DNA of 64,000 bases from a virus, in the IMG/VR virus record IMGVR_UViG_3300035701_000011, positions 1 to 64,000 of that record, one strand, 5' to 3'. The position numbers were made by a program, and so were the translations under genes. The notes beneath the pieces were generated by a model. The model searched no databases. It was not told where the DNA came from and was given only the letters and a program-made list of their open reading frames with translations. Shown here piece by piece: positions 53,998-62,663 of this stretch; position 1 is the stretch's first letter, and every line of letters starts with the position of its first letter.

Positions 53998-54689
53998 TGG
54001 AATGTCCTATTCTAAAAGAAAAATATAACCTAATATATAAAGAAAAAGAGCAAGAAATTTTAAAATTAAATGAAGAGATTAACGATTATAAGAAACAATT
54101 AGAATTAGAACAAGATTCTATTTCTTATTATAATGATATGTTGGAATCAATTCGCAATAAAGAAGAAAAAGTACGACAAAAATTAACACAATTAAAGTCT
54201 GCATTTCAATTTGCTGATTATAAATATACTAAAGCCGACATCGTAATCTATGATGAAGCGGTAAAAATTTTAGATACATTTGCTGGTGAATATATAAAGG
54301 AATGGTTATCTTCTCTTTCAGTAATTATAAATAACCTTCTTCAACCTATAAATATTTCAGTAGAGTTTACTGCGGATAAAGATTTTTTACATGTTTATGA
54401 TAATGAACAAATGTTAAAGTATGACCAATTATCGAAAGGTCAGAAGACATTTTTGGGGTGTTTATTTAAATTTGCTATCTTAATGCAGCAAAATAAATCG
54501 GGGATAGTGATTTTAGACGATGGACTCAATGATATTGATTGGATTAATTTTAAAAATTTAATAAATATAATTAAAACTCTTCCCTTTCAAGCAATCTGTG
54601 TGTATCAGGGATTGCAAGAAAAAATAGAAGATACAAAACATTTTTTAGTTATAAGAGAAAAAGGAATTTCAAATGTTAAAACTGAATAA
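53997..54689 (+). CDS. sbcC: SbcC/Rad50-like ATPase, C-terminal fragment
   Basis: 230 residues. It opens MECPILKEKYN, which repeats the CPI-K of the N-fragment's end, then a coiled coil (about 10-70: EKEQEILKLNEEINDYKK), the ABC signature YDQLSKGQKTFLG (about 140-152) and Walker B GIVILDDGLNDIDW (about 168-181). The D-loop is intact. Two chains each bearing a CP motif at the arm tip could still form the ATPase head and hook. This is inference from motifs. Confidence 0.85.
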   Translation: MECPILKEKYNLIYKEKEQEILKLNEEINDYKKQLELEQDSISYYNDMLESIRNKEEKVRQKLTQLKSAFQFADYKYTKADIVIYDEAVKILDTFAGEYIKEWLSSLSVIINNLLQPINISVEFTADKDFLHVYDNEQMLKYDQLSKGQKTFLGCLFKFAILMQQNKSGIVILDDGLNDIDWINFKNLINIIKTLPFQAICVYQGLQEKIEDTKHFLVIREKGISNVKTE

Positions 54690-54948
54690 GAAAAAACATT
54701 TTAATTGTAAAAATTGTATCTGCCAAGAAAAGGTAAAATTTCAGAACAATGTATTATTTTGTTTTGGATTAATTAAAAAAACTTATTATAAAGAAGACCA
54801 CTATCGTTTTTGTATAATTAAAGGAAAAAAACGTTCAGCAAATGATATAATGTTAGAAGAACTTCATAGTATGTTAATGGGATTGTCAAGGATTCTTTTT
54901 CAAAAAAGATTAGAAGAAGTAAATAAAGATAGGAGATTAAAAAAATGA
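54673..54948 (+). CDS. Small Cys/basic protein (91 aa)
   Basis: KKKHFNCKNCICQEKVKFQNNVLFCFG...HYRFCIIKGKK with five cysteines, then a helix. Overlaps the SbcC C-fragment by 17 nt. Unknown function. Confidence 0.6.
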   Translation: MLKLNKKKHFNCKNCICQEKVKFQNNVLFCFGLIKKTYYKEDHYRFCIIKGKKRSANDIMLEELHSMLMGLSRILFQKRLEEVNKDRRLKK

Positions 54949-56099
54949 ATACTATTCAAATTAATAAGCCAGGGAATTCTACTATGGTATTAGTTATGGC
55001 TCCTACAGGAGCCTATTACGAAGATGATAAATATAAAGGTATATCTCATTTTTTAGAACATATGTGTTTTAAGGGAACTAAAAAAAGAACCAGAGAAGAA
55101 ATAAATTCTACAATAGAAAATGTAGGTGGTGATATTAATGCTTTTACTGATTGGGAAGTTACTGCTTATTGGGCAAGAGTTGGAAATGCCTACAAAAAAA
55201 TAGCATTTGATATTATTGAAGATTTAGTTACTAATCCTATTATTCCTGATAAAGAAGTAGATAAAGAAAGAGAAGTAATTATACAAGAATTAAAAATGGG
55301 CGTGGATGATGCCAAAGGATATACTTGGGATTTATTTCATTCTGCTCTTTATGAAAAAAAATCTGGATTTCATATATCAATTATAGGAACCAAAGAATCT
55401 CTTTATAGAATTAAACAAGAGGATTTGGAAAAATATCACAATCAATATTATAAATCAAATAATTTAACTAAAATAATCGTGGGTGATGTTCCCAATATTG
55501 AAAAATTTCAAATGAAATCCTACAATATAAAAGAAAATTTTGTGAATAAAAATCCTAAAGATAAATTAGTTACTCGCAAAGATATGACTCAAGCAAATAT
55601 TATTATAGGAAATAGTACAAAACCTTTTGTATCTACTCAAGAAGGAGAAATTTTAAATTGGTTATTATCTTCTCTCTATAATGATATGAGTGGTAGATTG
55701 TTTTCTGTTATTAGAGAACAAAATCATTTAGTTTATAGAATAAGATTTGGAATTGATTATAATAGAAATAGAGAAATGACTTGGAGTGTTTCTCTGGGAT
55801 TAGATAAGAAGAATATTGAAAAAGCAAGAAAATTAATTGTTCAAGAATTAATCAGACCTGCTACAAAAAAAGAAATTGAAACTATCATAAATAAAACTAT
55901 AGGTACTTTAGATTTATATTTGGATGATAATATTCATATAGCAAATCAAATCGCTTATTTTGTTACTCGTAATATTGATTATAAATTCTTTATTTATGAC
56001 TACAAAAAATATATAAAGCAAACTGCAAATTTAATTAATGATTATATTCAAGATTTACATTTTGAAAAAAATGTATTAGCTGGAGTAGTAGGAGAATAG
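54945..56099 (+). CDS. M16-family zinc peptidase (pitrilysin/processing peptidase-like)
   Basis: 384 residues. The inverted zinc motif is ISHFLEHMCF (His35, Glu38, His39), with the third ligand Glu at EREVIIQE (about 115). YHNQYYKSNNLTKIIVGD and the C-terminal half (RLFSVIREQNHLVYRI) match bacterial M16 peptidases. The single-length chain resembles the ~400-residue processing peptidases. It cleaves peptides in the cytosol. It starts the peptidase stretch of this window. Confidence 0.88.
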   Translation: MNTIQINKPGNSTMVLVMAPTGAYYEDDKYKGISHFLEHMCFKGTKKRTREEINSTIENVGGDINAFTDWEVTAYWARVGNAYKKIAFDIIEDLVTNPIIPDKEVDKEREVIIQELKMGVDDAKGYTWDLFHSALYEKKSGFHISIIGTKESLYRIKQEDLEKYHNQYYKSNNLTKIIVGDVPNIEKFQMKSYNIKENFVNKNPKDKLVTRKDMTQANIIIGNSTKPFVSTQEGEILNWLLSSLYNDMSGRLFSVIREQNHLVYRIRFGIDYNRNREMTWSVSLGLDKKNIEKARKLIVQELIRPATKKEIETIINKTIGTLDLYLDDNIHIANQIAYFVTRNIDYKFFIYDYKKYIKQTANLINDYIQDLHFEKNVLAGVVGE

Positions 56100-56534
56100 A
56101 TGATTAAATATTTTATATTTACCTTAATTTTAGCCATTATAACTGCTCTATGGGAGATTCAGGCTGAAGGACATGATGGTTGGGCTAGGAATTTACCTAC
56201 TTTCCGCATCAATGTATTCTTTAAAAAGTTATTAGGTGGTAAAAGTTTGACTGGTTATCATATCTTTTTATTACTCTTATTTATAACAGTATTTCATGGA
56301 TTATTTATTAATGAATTAGGAACTTGGAAAATAGAATGTACTATTATTGGACTAGTATCTTGGTTTTTTGTAATAGAAGATGCATTGTGGTTTATTTTTA
56401 ATCCTCATTATACATTAAAAAAATTCTGTAAAGGAAAGATAGATTGGCATCGCAGATGGTTCTGTAAATTACCGATTACTTATTGGTGGGGAATGATTAT
56501 AGGTACTTTATTATTAATTTTAGGAGGAAAATAA
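56100..56534 (+). CDS. Membrane protein of unknown function, about four segments (144 aa)
   Basis: IKYFIFTLILAIITALWEIQ, YHIFLLLLFITVFHGLFI, CTIIGLVSWFFVIEDALWFIF and WWGMIIGTLLLILGG are hydrophobic. Between them lies EGHDGWARNLPTFRI, a pattern I know only from uncharacterised membrane proteins. Possibly linked with the envelope-active genes nearby. Confidence 0.65.
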   Translation: MIKYFIFTLILAIITALWEIQAEGHDGWARNLPTFRINVFFKKLLGGKSLTGYHIFLLLLFITVFHGLFINELGTWKIECTIIGLVSWFFVIEDALWFIFNPHYTLKKFCKGKIDWHRRWFCKLPITYWWGMIIGTLLLILGGK

Positions 56535-56535
56535 A

Positions 56536-56655
56536 ATGTATTATTGTAATGATTGTGATATTGCACATGAAGAAAGAAATTGCCCTCTTTGTGAAGCAAA
56601 AAAAGAAATTAAACAACTAGAACAAGAAATAGAAAGATTAAATAATTTAGAATAA
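56536..56655 (+). CDS. Zinc-knuckle coiled-coil microprotein, copy 2 (39 aa)
   Basis: MYYCNDCDIAHEERNCPLCEAKKEIKQLEQEIERLNNLE, a paralogue of 37558-37677 with the same length, cysteines and EIER-NNLE ending. Confidence 0.65.
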   Translation: MYYCNDCDIAHEERNCPLCEAKKEIKQLEQEIERLNNLE

Positions 56656-56659
56656 TAAA

Positions 56660-57247
56660 ATGCCATATAAAAATAAAAAAGTTAGAACTAAATACCATAA
56701 AATATATTATTCGAAGCATAAAGATAAAATTTTAAGAATTGCAAAAAAATACATAAAATTACATAAAATAAAAGTTTCTATTTATCAAAAAAATTATCGC
56801 AAGAAGCATAAAGAAAAAATTAAACAATATAATGAACAACATAAGAAAAAAATTAATTTACAGATGAGAAAATGGAGAAAAGAAAATAGAAAAAAGATAA
56901 CTCATTATATCAGGCAACGTAGAAATAATAATTTAGATATTAAATTAAAAGATTATTTAAGAAATAGATTATATCAAACTTTAAAAGGACTTTATAAATC
57001 TAAATCAATTTTAAAATTACTCGGTTGCTCTATTAATTTTTTAAAAAATCATTTAGAAAAATTATTTGCTAAAGGTATGAATTGGCAAAACTATGGTAAG
57101 TGGCATATAGACCACATCAAGCCTTGTGCTTCATTTGACTTGAGCAAACCCGAAGAGCAACGTAAGTGCTTTCATTATAAAAATCTTCAGCCCTTATGGG
57201 CGAAAGAAAATTATATTAAACACGATAACATTATAAAAGAGGAATAG
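56660..57247 (+). CDS. HNH endonuclease, expanded family, copy 5
   Basis: 195 residues. Long basic N-terminus with repeats such as KYHKIYYSKHKDKI and KIKQYNEQHKKKI, then LDIKLKDYLRNRLYQTLKGLYK, LLGCSINF and KWHIDHIKPCASFDLSKPEEQRKCFHYKNLQPLW. It lies between a complete microprotein gene and the peptide deformylase gene, sharing only a base or so with the latter, so it is a boundary insertion. Confidence 0.85.
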   Translation: MPYKNKKVRTKYHKIYYSKHKDKILRIAKKYIKLHKIKVSIYQKNYRKKHKEKIKQYNEQHKKKINLQMRKWRKENRKKITHYIRQRRNNNLDIKLKDYLRNRLYQTLKGLYKSKSILKLLGCSINFLKNHLEKLFAKGMNWQNYGKWHIDHIKPCASFDLSKPEEQRKCFHYKNLQPLWAKENYIKHDNIIKEE

Positions 57248-57874
57248 ATGCTCAAAGATAAATTTCAAAATATTGAAGAATTTGATTTATATATAAAAGA
57301 ACAATTGGATAGACAAGTTAAAGGATATTTGACTTATACAGAAAGAAAACAATTAAAAATATTATCGGATAAGAATTATAAACCTATTTTTACAAAAGAA
57401 GAAAAACCTAAACTTCCTATAGTTACTGATATAAATGAATTAAAAAAACCTTGCCAAGAAGTAACTAAGGAAGATAACATTTCCGAAATAATCCAAAAAC
57501 TTAAAGATACCTTAGAAAGTAGAGGTGGGCTTGGAATTTCAGTCAATCAAGTAGAAATTAAAAAAAGAATCTCTTATATAAAAATCCCTAAATTCACCAA
57601 AGATAAAAGAATAGAATTTAATGAATATATCTTGATTAATGCTAAAATAATAGAAAAAGATAAACCTATTAAGGTTAAAAATGAAGGATGTTTGTCTTTC
57701 CCTGGAGTTTATGTAGATACATTAAGATATGTATTTTGTACAGTACAATTTTTAAATGAAAAAATGGAACAACAAACTGGAACGTTTCAAGATTTAGAGA
57801 GTCTTGTGGTACAACACGAATGTTCGCATCAAGAAGGTAAAACCATTTTCGATTATAAATGGAGAAATAAATGA
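57248..57874 (+). CDS. def: Peptide deformylase-like protein
   Basis: 208 residues. Motifs GGLGISVNQ (motif 1, GxGxAAxQ-like), EGCLSFPG (motif 2, EGCLS, with the metal Cys) and QHECSHQEG (motif 3, HExxH; His-Glu-Cys-Ser-His replaces HEYDH). About 75 residues precede motif 1, longer than usual for bacterial PDFs. It removes the formyl group from nascent chains. Phage PDFs are best known from marine phages. The Asp-to-Ser change in motif 3 is unusual. Confidence 0.82.
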   Translation: MLKDKFQNIEEFDLYIKEQLDRQVKGYLTYTERKQLKILSDKNYKPIFTKEEKPKLPIVTDINELKKPCQEVTKEDNISEIIQKLKDTLESRGGLGISVNQVEIKKRISYIKIPKFTKDKRIEFNEYILINAKIIEKDKPIKVKNEGCLSFPGVYVDTLRYVFCTVQFLNEKMEQQTGTFQDLESLVVQHECSHQEGKTIFDYKWRNK

Positions 57875-58449
57875 TTTTATTATTTTTAATAAGTTTAATA
57901 ATTTGTATTTTTTGTCATGAATTTGCACATTTAATAACAGCAAAAAAATGTGGTTGTGGAGTTTTAGTTTTTAGTATAGGATTTGGAAAACCAATTTATA
58001 GTTTTGAATGGAAAAAAACTCGTTATAATTTCACTCCTTTTTTACTGGGAGGATATTGTAAATTAGAAGGAGAATTAGATGGCAAATCAAACTCTCCAAT
58101 AGCATTTACCAATTTATCCTATAGAAAAAAATTAATGATTGCTTTGGCAGGAGTAACTACAAATATGTTAATGGGCTCAATGATTTTTTTAATAGGTAGA
58201 TTTATTCATTGTTATACATTAACTTATTTTGGATATTTAAGTTTTCTTTTAGGTCTTACAAATGCTATCCCATTTCCTGCATTAGATGGTAGTTATCCTA
58301 TTTTAGTTTGGTTAGAAAAATTTTATGGAAAAGAAAAAGGATATAAATTAATGGGAATTGTTTGTAAATGGGGATTTATTATTCTTATGATATTAAATAT
58401 ATTATGTATTCCTTATCTTATTCATTTAATAAAACAAGGGATTTTATAA
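57871..58449 (+). CDS. M50-family intramembrane metalloprotease-like protein
   Basis: 192 residues. The first helix bears FCHEFAHLITA (HExxH), the second KKLMIALAGVTTNMLMG and a later FPALDGSYPI (the LDG zinc site) within transmembrane segments. This is the core of site-2 proteases, which cut proteins within the membrane. No PDZ domain. Overlaps the deformylase-like gene by 4 nt. Confidence 0.82.
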   Translation: MILLFLISLIICIFCHEFAHLITAKKCGCGVLVFSIGFGKPIYSFEWKKTRYNFTPFLLGGYCKLEGELDGKSNSPIAFTNLSYRKKLMIALAGVTTNMLMGSMIFLIGRFIHCYTLTYFGYLSFLLGLTNAIPFPALDGSYPILVWLEKFYGKEKGYKLMGIVCKWGFIILMILNILCIPYLIHLIKQGIL

Positions 58450-59621
58450 TGAAAATAAATAAAAAACTTTTTTGGATTTTTGTACTCAGTTCCTCTGTTT
58501 ATTTTACTCAAGGAATTGAAGGTCTTCCTGGATTGGCTTTAACATTTTATTTAAAAGAAAAATTACATCTTAATCCTTCAACTATAATGTATCTTGGGTC
58601 AATCATAGGTCTTGCTTGGTTAATAAAACCATTATGGGGATATTTATGTGATAATTATTTAACAAAAAAGAAATGGATAGTATTTTCTTTATTAGGAAGT
58701 TTAATAACTTGTCTTTATTTAGGATTAAATCCTTTTCTTGCCTTACCTATTATTATCTTGTTGGCTTCAATAGGAAGTTGGACTACAGCAATAAGAGATG
58801 TAGCGGTAGATGGGATTATGTGTGTGGAAGGGAAAGAAGCAAATGAATGTGGTAGAATTCAAAGTATCCAGTGGACATCTATTACTATTGCAGGAATTAT
58901 TGCAGGTCTTATTGGTGGATATGTTGCTGACCATTTTAATTATCAATTTGGATATTTATGTTTAATTCCCTTCTATTTAATAATTATGGGAGTCGTATTA
59001 AGATATAGAACAACTGTACCAAAAAATAGAATAAAATCTATATCTATTATAGATTCTATTTTATCTTATAAAGAATTATTTACTAATAAAAAATTCTTAA
59101 TTGGTTGCTTATTTTTATTTCTCTATAATTTTAATCCTTCATTTGGTACTCCATTATTTTTTATAGAGAGAGATTCGTTTCATTGGTCTGGTACATTTAT
59201 GGGGATATTGGGAGCCATTACTTCAGGTATAAGTATTATTGGGTCGATTTTATATTGGAAATTTGGAAAGAAAATAAATATTAAAAAATGTCTATTCTGG
59301 TCTGTATTTATTGGAGCTGGAACTACATTATGTTATCTTTATTTTACACCAATTAGTGCTGTAATTTATGGTCTAATATTTTCATTGGCAGGAATGTTCA
59401 TTTTTCTTAATGTGATGGCATGGATGGCTGAATCTACTATCACAGGGAAGGAAGCCACTTCATTTGCCTTACTTTGTAGTATAAATAATCTTGCAGGAAC
59501 TTGTTCTGGTCTTACTGGAGCATTTCTTTTTCCAAAAATAGGATTACAACCATTGATTATAGTTTCGGCATTAACGAGTTTTGCATGTTTACCTATTTTA
59601 AAAAGATTGGAAATAAAATGA
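58449..59621 (+). CDS. BT1/AmpG-type MFS transporter
   Basis: 390 residues from the ATG at 58449. About 11-12 hydrophobic segments. FTQGIEGLPGLALTFYLKEKLHL near the start and the signature IRDVAVDGIMC with ECGRIQSIQW identify the BT1/AmpG group of MFS carriers, which move folate, biopterin or muropeptides. AmpG brings anhydro-muropeptides back into the cell. In a phage it might recover cell-wall fragments or feed nucleotide synthesis. The substrate is inference. Confidence 0.78.
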   Translation: MKINKKLFWIFVLSSSVYFTQGIEGLPGLALTFYLKEKLHLNPSTIMYLGSIIGLAWLIKPLWGYLCDNYLTKKKWIVFSLLGSLITCLYLGLNPFLALPIIILLASIGSWTTAIRDVAVDGIMCVEGKEANECGRIQSIQWTSITIAGIIAGLIGGYVADHFNYQFGYLCLIPFYLIIMGVVLRYRTTVPKNRIKSISIIDSILSYKELFTNKKFLIGCLFLFLYNFNPSFGTPLFFIERDSFHWSGTFMGILGAITSGISIIGSILYWKFGKKINIKKCLFWSVFIGAGTTLCYLYFTPISAVIYGLIFSLAGMFIFLNVMAWMAESTITGKEATSFALLCSINNLAGTCSGLTGAFLFPKIGLQPLIIVSALTSFACLPILKRLEIK

Positions 59622-59722
59622 ATAACGAAAAATTTGAATACGATTTATTAGAAGATTTAAGATTTTTAGAAGAGAAATATTCTCATATAGAAAAAGATTA
59701 CCAACCCAGACAGGAGGAATAA
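59618..59722 (+). CDS. Small acidic protein (34 aa)
   Basis: MNNEKFEYDLLEDLRFLEEKYSHIEKDYQPRQEE, acidic helix. ATGA overlap with the transporter and AGGAGG at its end for clpP. Confidence 0.5.
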   Translation: MNNEKFEYDLLEDLRFLEEKYSHIEKDYQPRQEE

Positions 59723-60313
59723 ATGAATAGACCAAGAAGAGAAGAAGAACCAATAGAAGAATCTTTGGGAGACAAAAAAAACCGTTTCAATGAAGAATAT
59801 TATTTTAAAATGTTAAACAAGAACAGAATAATATTATTATATGATGAAATTGGTAATATTTCTGCTGATGTAGTATGTTCCAAAATTAAAGTCATGAATA
59901 TTCTTGATACTAAAAAAGAAATAACAATCGAAATAAATTCCCCTGGAGGAGATATTTCTTACGGATTTTCTATAATTAATGCTATGGAACAAAGTAAGGC
60001 ACCAATTCATACAATAATTAGTGGACAATGTTGTAGTATGGCAGCTATGATTAGTATAGTAGGCAAAAAAAGAAGTATATATTATAATTCTTACTGGATG
60101 AATCATCCTCTTTCTGAGGGGCAAGCAGACTATTTAAGTTTTATTAAAGATAGAACTACTTTTTTAATACATTTGGATAAAATGACAGAAAATCTTTTAA
60201 AAAAATATACTAAACTAAATAGAAAAGATTTAATAAAGATTGCTACTGGCGAATTATGGTTATCAGCAGAAGAATGTTTGAGAAAAGGTATTGTAGATAA
60301 AATAATAAAATAA
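59723..60313 (+). CDS. clpP: ClpP-like protease
   Basis: 196 residues. The oxyanion region INSPGGD (about 71-77), nucleophile GQCCSMAAMI (Ser105), His128 in YWMNHP and the downstream Asp region (near 170-175) make the catalytic triad of ClpP-type proteases. Such phage copies often mature capsid proteins or degrade host proteins. No ClpX/ClpA is seen here; it may use a host unfoldase. AGGAGG lies before the ATG. Confidence 0.85.
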   Translation: MNRPRREEEPIEESLGDKKNRFNEEYYFKMLNKNRIILLYDEIGNISADVVCSKIKVMNILDTKKEITIEINSPGGDISYGFSIINAMEQSKAPIHTIISGQCCSMAAMISIVGKKRSIYYNSYWMNHPLSEGQADYLSFIKDRTTFLIHLDKMTENLLKKYTKLNRKDLIKIATGELWLSAEECLRKGIVDKIIK

Positions 60314-60323
60314 GGAAAATAAA

Positions 60324-61937
60324 ATGACACTTGGTGTGGCTATAATAGTTAAAAATGAAGAAAAAGTAATTGAACGAGCTTTATCTTCTTGCAAAGATAT
60401 AATTGATAAAATCATTATATGTGATACTGGGTCTACAGATTCTACTATTGAAAAGATTAGAAATTTTGCAGAAATTAATCATATACAATATGAAATTCAT
60501 TCAAGAGAATGGAAAAATTTTAGTTGGAATCGTACAGAATTATTAAAAATTGCTAAAGATAAAACCGATTATTTATTATTACTTGATGCAGATGAAATAG
60601 TTGTTATTTCTAAAGATTTTAATAAAGAAAAACTTAATGCCGATGCCTATTATTTACATTATATAGGTGAATTAGATTATGCTCAACTTCTTTTGATTAA
60701 CAACAGAATTAATTGGAATTATATAGGAGTAACTCATGAATATATAGAATCAAAAGAAGCCAATACTTATATAGATTTGAAAGAAATTAAAATGCAAGAT
60801 TTTTGTGATGGAACAAATCGTAAAGATAAATTTACAAGAGATATACAGTTATTACAACAAGGAATTATAGATGAACCAAGCAATAGTCGTTATCATTTCT
60901 ATTTAGGACAAAGTTATAAAGATTTAAAAAAATATGAAGAAGCCATAAATTATTATTTAAAAACTATAAAATTAAGTTATTGGGTTAAAGAAATTTTTTA
61001 TTCAAAATATCAAATTGGTAGATGCTTTGAAAATTTAGGAAAGACCGATGAAGCAAAAATTGCTTATTTAAAAGCATGGGAATTTAGACCTGGAAGAGCA
61101 GAACCATTATATCGTTTAGCAGTTTTATGCCGAAATAATAAAGAGTATTATCAGGCTTATTTATTTTGTAAAAGAGCATTAGAAATTTCTTATCCTACAG
61201 ACCATTTATTTTTGGAGAAATCAATATATGATTATTTATTAATATTCGAATTGAGTATAAATGCATATTATGTAGGTCGTTATACAGAATCCTTAGAACT
61301 TTGCAAAAAATTAATGAAAATGGAAAATATTCCCGAATCAATTCTAATGCAGAACAGAATTAATATCCAATTCAGCGAATTAAAATTATATGGTAGTATT
61401 CTTACTTCTACTTTTGATAGAGAATCTGCTTTAGAAAATTTAAAAGATGTTTATAATATTTGTAATAAGTTAAATATTCCTGTTTTTCCAAATGCAGGAA
61501 CTTTATTAGGAATTATTCGAGAAGGAGATTTTATCAGTCATGATGAAGATATAGATTTTGGAATAGAAATAAATAATTATTCTCCTCAATTAATAAAAGA
61601 ATTAGAAAATAATGGATTTAAATTTGAACATACTTTTGGAACCGTAGAATTAGGTTATGAATTAAGATTTACAAAAAGAGGAATACAAACTGAATTTTCT
61701 TTATTTTATAATAAAAAAGATTATATTTGTACCTATTGTTATAGTGATGATGGCAAAATTTATGAATTAAAATATAAAAAATTTAAATTAGAAAAGTTTA
61801 ATTTTAAAAATATAAAAATTAAAGTACCGAATAATCCCGAAGAATATTTAAGACAACAATATGGAGATGATTGGAGAGTTCCAAAAAAAGATTGGAATTA
61901 TCTGACTGACCCCAAAAATATAATATTGGAGAAATAA
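60324..61937 (+). CDS. Glycosyltransferase (GT2) - TPR - LicD fusion protein
   Basis: 537 residues. The GT2 domain opens LGVAIIVKNEEKVIERAL, with CDTGSTDSTIEK and LLDADEIV (about 90). TPR-like repeats follow (about 190-290: YHFYLGQSYKDLKKYEEAINYY). The C-terminal LicD domain has NAGTLLGIIREGDFISHDEDIDFGI (about 390-414), the metal-binding HDEDID motif. LicD-family enzymes attach phosphocholine-like groups to glycans. Such a three-part fusion suggests one enzyme adds a sugar and a phospho-group, with TPR for protein contact. Target unknown. Confidence 0.82.
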   Translation: MTLGVAIIVKNEEKVIERALSSCKDIIDKIIICDTGSTDSTIEKIRNFAEINHIQYEIHSREWKNFSWNRTELLKIAKDKTDYLLLLDADEIVVISKDFNKEKLNADAYYLHYIGELDYAQLLLINNRINWNYIGVTHEYIESKEANTYIDLKEIKMQDFCDGTNRKDKFTRDIQLLQQGIIDEPSNSRYHFYLGQSYKDLKKYEEAINYYLKTIKLSYWVKEIFYSKYQIGRCFENLGKTDEAKIAYLKAWEFRPGRAEPLYRLAVLCRNNKEYYQAYLFCKRALEISYPTDHLFLEKSIYDYLLIFELSINAYYVGRYTESLELCKKLMKMENIPESILMQNRINIQFSELKLYGSILTSTFDRESALENLKDVYNICNKLNIPVFPNAGTLLGIIREGDFISHDEDIDFGIEINNYSPQLIKELENNGFKFEHTFGTVELGYELRFTKRGIQTEFSLFYNKKDYICTYCYSDDGKIYELKYKKFKLEKFNFKNIKIKVPNNPEEYLRQQYGDDWRVPKKDWNYLTDPKNIILEK

Positions 61938-61938
61938 A

Positions 61939-62475
61939 ATGTATTACTTTTGGTCTGATACTCATTTGGGTCATTGGAACATTGTAAAATATTGTAATAG
62001 ACCATTCAAAACATTGAAAGAAATGGATTCTACTTTAATTAAAAATTTCAATGATAGAGTAGATGAAAATGATGTCGTATTCTTTTTCGGAGATTTTTGT
62101 ATGAAAAAATCTTCTGAAGCTAGTGAAGCTCCACAAGATGCCTTTGATTATTATCGGAATCAGTTAAAATGCAAAAATATTATTTTTATTAAAGGAAATC
62201 ACGATAAAAATAATTCAACCAAAACTATAATTGAATCTGTTGTAATCGATTTTGGTGGAAGTCACATCTACATGACTCACGACCCTAAGTATGCCAAAGA
62301 AGACTTTCAATTTAATTATTGCGGTCATACACATGGAAAATTCGGAAAGTTCCGAAAATTAGGACATAAATCTGTTATTGTAGACCTTTCGGTAGAAAAT
62401 TGGGATTATAGACCTGTAAATATTAATGATATTAATCAAGCGTATTCGAAATGGATAAGGGGAAATAAAAAATGA
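61939..62475 (+). CDS. Metallophosphoesterase (YfcE/MJ0936-like)
   Basis: 178 residues. WSDTHLGHWNIVKYCNRPF (first metal motif), FFGDFCMK (GD), KGNHDK (GNHD) and CGHTHGK are in order. These cover a two-metal phosphodiesterase. The same arrangement is widespread in phages without assigned substrate. Confidence 0.82.
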   Translation: MYYFWSDTHLGHWNIVKYCNRPFKTLKEMDSTLIKNFNDRVDENDVVFFFGDFCMKKSSEASEAPQDAFDYYRNQLKCKNIIFIKGNHDKNNSTKTIIESVVIDFGGSHIYMTHDPKYAKEDFQFNYCGHTHGKFGKFRKLGHKSVIVDLSVENWDYRPVNINDINQAYSKWIRGNKK

Positions 62476-62663
62476 AAAATCGAATTAATTGGGGAATTTT
62501 ATTGTGGGCTGCATTTTTAATTTTAATAACTTCTGATTGTAAAAATTTAAAATATTTGCCTAACTTAATAAAAGAATTACATAAACTATTTAAAAAAGGT
62601 TCTGGTTATACGGAAGATAGTGGATTTATCCTGATTCATAAAAGTAAAGTAAAGGATTTATAA
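62472..62663 (+). CDS. Small protein with N-terminal hydrophobic segment (63 aa)
   Basis: MKNRINWGILLWAAFLILITSDCKNLKYL... A basic start and hydrophobic stretch end in SDC, a possible lipobox-like Cys (ITSDC), so a lipoprotein is possible. Coupled to its neighbours. Confidence 0.5.
   Translation: MKNRINWGILLWAAFLILITSDCKNLKYLPNLIKELHKLFKKGSGYTEDSGFILIHKSKVKDL

Noticed and set aside
53300-54000. Group I or II intron in sbcC
   Set aside because: The HNH frame fills almost the whole space between the two halves, with ATGA and TAATG overlaps. There is no room for an intron core. The same applies to the polymerase interruption.
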